Origin: Syngnathus acus | Taxonomy: Eukaryota; Chordata; Actinopteri; Syngnathiformes; Syngnathidae | DNA length: 64,000 nt | Assembly: GCF_901709675.1 (NCBI RefSeq) | Contig: NC_051088.1 | Coordinates: 372,001 to 436,000 of the forward strand | Direction: 5' to 3' | Part shown: positions 63,142-64,000 of the stretch, piece by piece | Position numbering within the stretch: position 1 is the first letter of the stretch | How the letters are laid out: every line of letters starts with the position of its first letter | The notes under the pieces: model-generated | Databases searched by the model: none | What the model saw: only the letters and a program-made list of their open reading frames with translations | Told to the model about the DNA's origin: nothing | Position numbers and translations under genes: made by a program

Positions 63142-64000
63142 TACCGTAAATTCCGGACTATAAGCCGCACCGGACTATAAGCCGCACCAGCTAAAATTGG
63201 GGGATATTTTAGTTTTTTTCTTATATAAGCCGCACCGGACTATAAGCCGCACGTGCACACGCGTTTTTTACAAAGAAAGACGTTCACAGAAAGCCTTTTT
63301 TAAAGTTTTAATAACATACTTTAACATGTCTTTCTAAACATTGCCTGTGACGCAGCAGTAGTACCGCAGCAACACGGAAGTGTGCACGCGAGTTATTAAC
63401 AAAGAAAGACTGGACACAGAAAGCTTTTTTAAAGTTTTAATAACATACCTTAACATTTCTTTCCAAACACTGCCCGTGACGCGGCAAATACCGCAGCAAC
63501 ACGGAAGTAACACAAGACTAATAGGGCTGGATTAAAAAAAACATACCCGGTAAAAGTCACTGAGACGCGGCGGTAACACAGCAGCAACACGGTAGTACAG
63601 CACCAACAGGGCTCGTTAAAAAACATACCAGTAAAAGTAAAAAAAGAGCTTCATCGTCTTCATCTTCCTCCTGTGCACTGAACCATCGAAGTCTTCCTCC
63701 TCAGCGTCCGATTGGAATAGCGTTAGATATCCTTCGCCTCACACTTTCTCAGTCTCTCTTTCGTCGTCGCTTTTATGCATTTCTTCGAGTGTGATGAGGG
63801 TCTGTTCATGCTAATTTTATTCATGCACGAAGCGCTAAATTACATTAAACTAGCGAGCGACACGTATAGCTCCAGAGTAGACGGGACCACGAAATAAAGA
63901 AAAGGGTGACGTAACACAATGTCATCAATATCGACTGCCTTAGCTTAAAAGCGGCATCATATGCATTTCTTTTGCCCCCATAATGACGGTTTGTGTATAA
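63142..64000 (+). mobile_element. Left part of an unclassified TIR element
   Basis: The element starts TACCGTAAATTCCGGACTAT. GGACTATAAGCCGCAC occurs three times in the first 110 bp, a subterminal repeat. A segment around ACAAAGAAAGAC is duplicated with a 129-bp period (63270 and 63399), each with GTTTTAATAACATAC and GCAGCAACACGGAAG. It runs out of the window and no transposase is visible. The end resembles, in style, the elements at 14374, 24722 and 55640. Confidence 0.55.

Overview
The window is vertebrate nuclear DNA, most likely from a teleost fish with a transposon-rich genome. Five short + strand exons spell a contiguous stretch of a type 3 inositol 1,4,5-trisphosphate receptor (itpr3). 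Around them lie typical fish elements: Rex3/RTE, L2/CR1-group and L1-group LINEs, tRNA-derived SINEs, hAT and Tc1 transposons, and a chromodomain Ty3/gypsy element. The species cannot be determined from this window. No bacterial operon, CRISPR array or viral genome is present.

Host gene: the itpr3 exons are at 23439-23603, 45946-46118, 46187-46306, 58870-58951 and 62812-62927. Splice sites and phases agree, giving 218 complete codons plus two bases, with no frame break. They cover the end of the IP3-binding core (the Tyr-Arg-Lys ligand contacts) and the following helical region. The introns are 22.3 kb, 68 bp, 12.6 kb and 3.9 kb. The first 23.4 kb is probably also intron, because no earlier exon was seen.

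Region by region: 1-808 is a reversed fragment of a tandem-repeat-cored element. 809-1894 is an LTR-element remnant with a GC-rich minisatellite. 1972-12640 is a pair of DNA-transposon arms enclosing a 9.7 kb head-to-tail array of seven Helentron/HINE-like copies; each copy has a core of about 134-bp repeats and a terminal hairpin followed by CTAG. 12.7-23.4 kb holds LINE, LTR, SINE and hAT remnants and one of two copies of an ~0.8 kb TIR element. The other copy (24722-25527) carries four TTAGGG repeats. 26-36 kb holds L1 pieces, a nearly full-length L2-type LINE and a 3.3 kb Rex3 that split an L1 with a 12-bp target duplication, followed by a cluster of twelve AGACGTCT palindromes. 37438-42023 is a complete-ended but mutated gypsy element with 307-bp LTRs, a TCTGT target duplication and an apparent Tf1/sushi-type self-priming site. 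43-58 kb holds SINEs, a second L2-type LINE, hAT pieces, a tRNA-like tandem repeat and Tc1 remnants. 59-64 kb holds a deleted Rex3, a hAT element with a perfect 8-bp target duplication, and the start of another element.

Only itpr3 looks like a working protein gene. The transposon reading frames are broken, deleted or lack catalytic residues. The strongest leads are the Helentron-like array, its hairpin with a compensatory base change, the self-priming gypsy element, the telomeric insert with a repeat-free sister copy, and the palindrome cluster.
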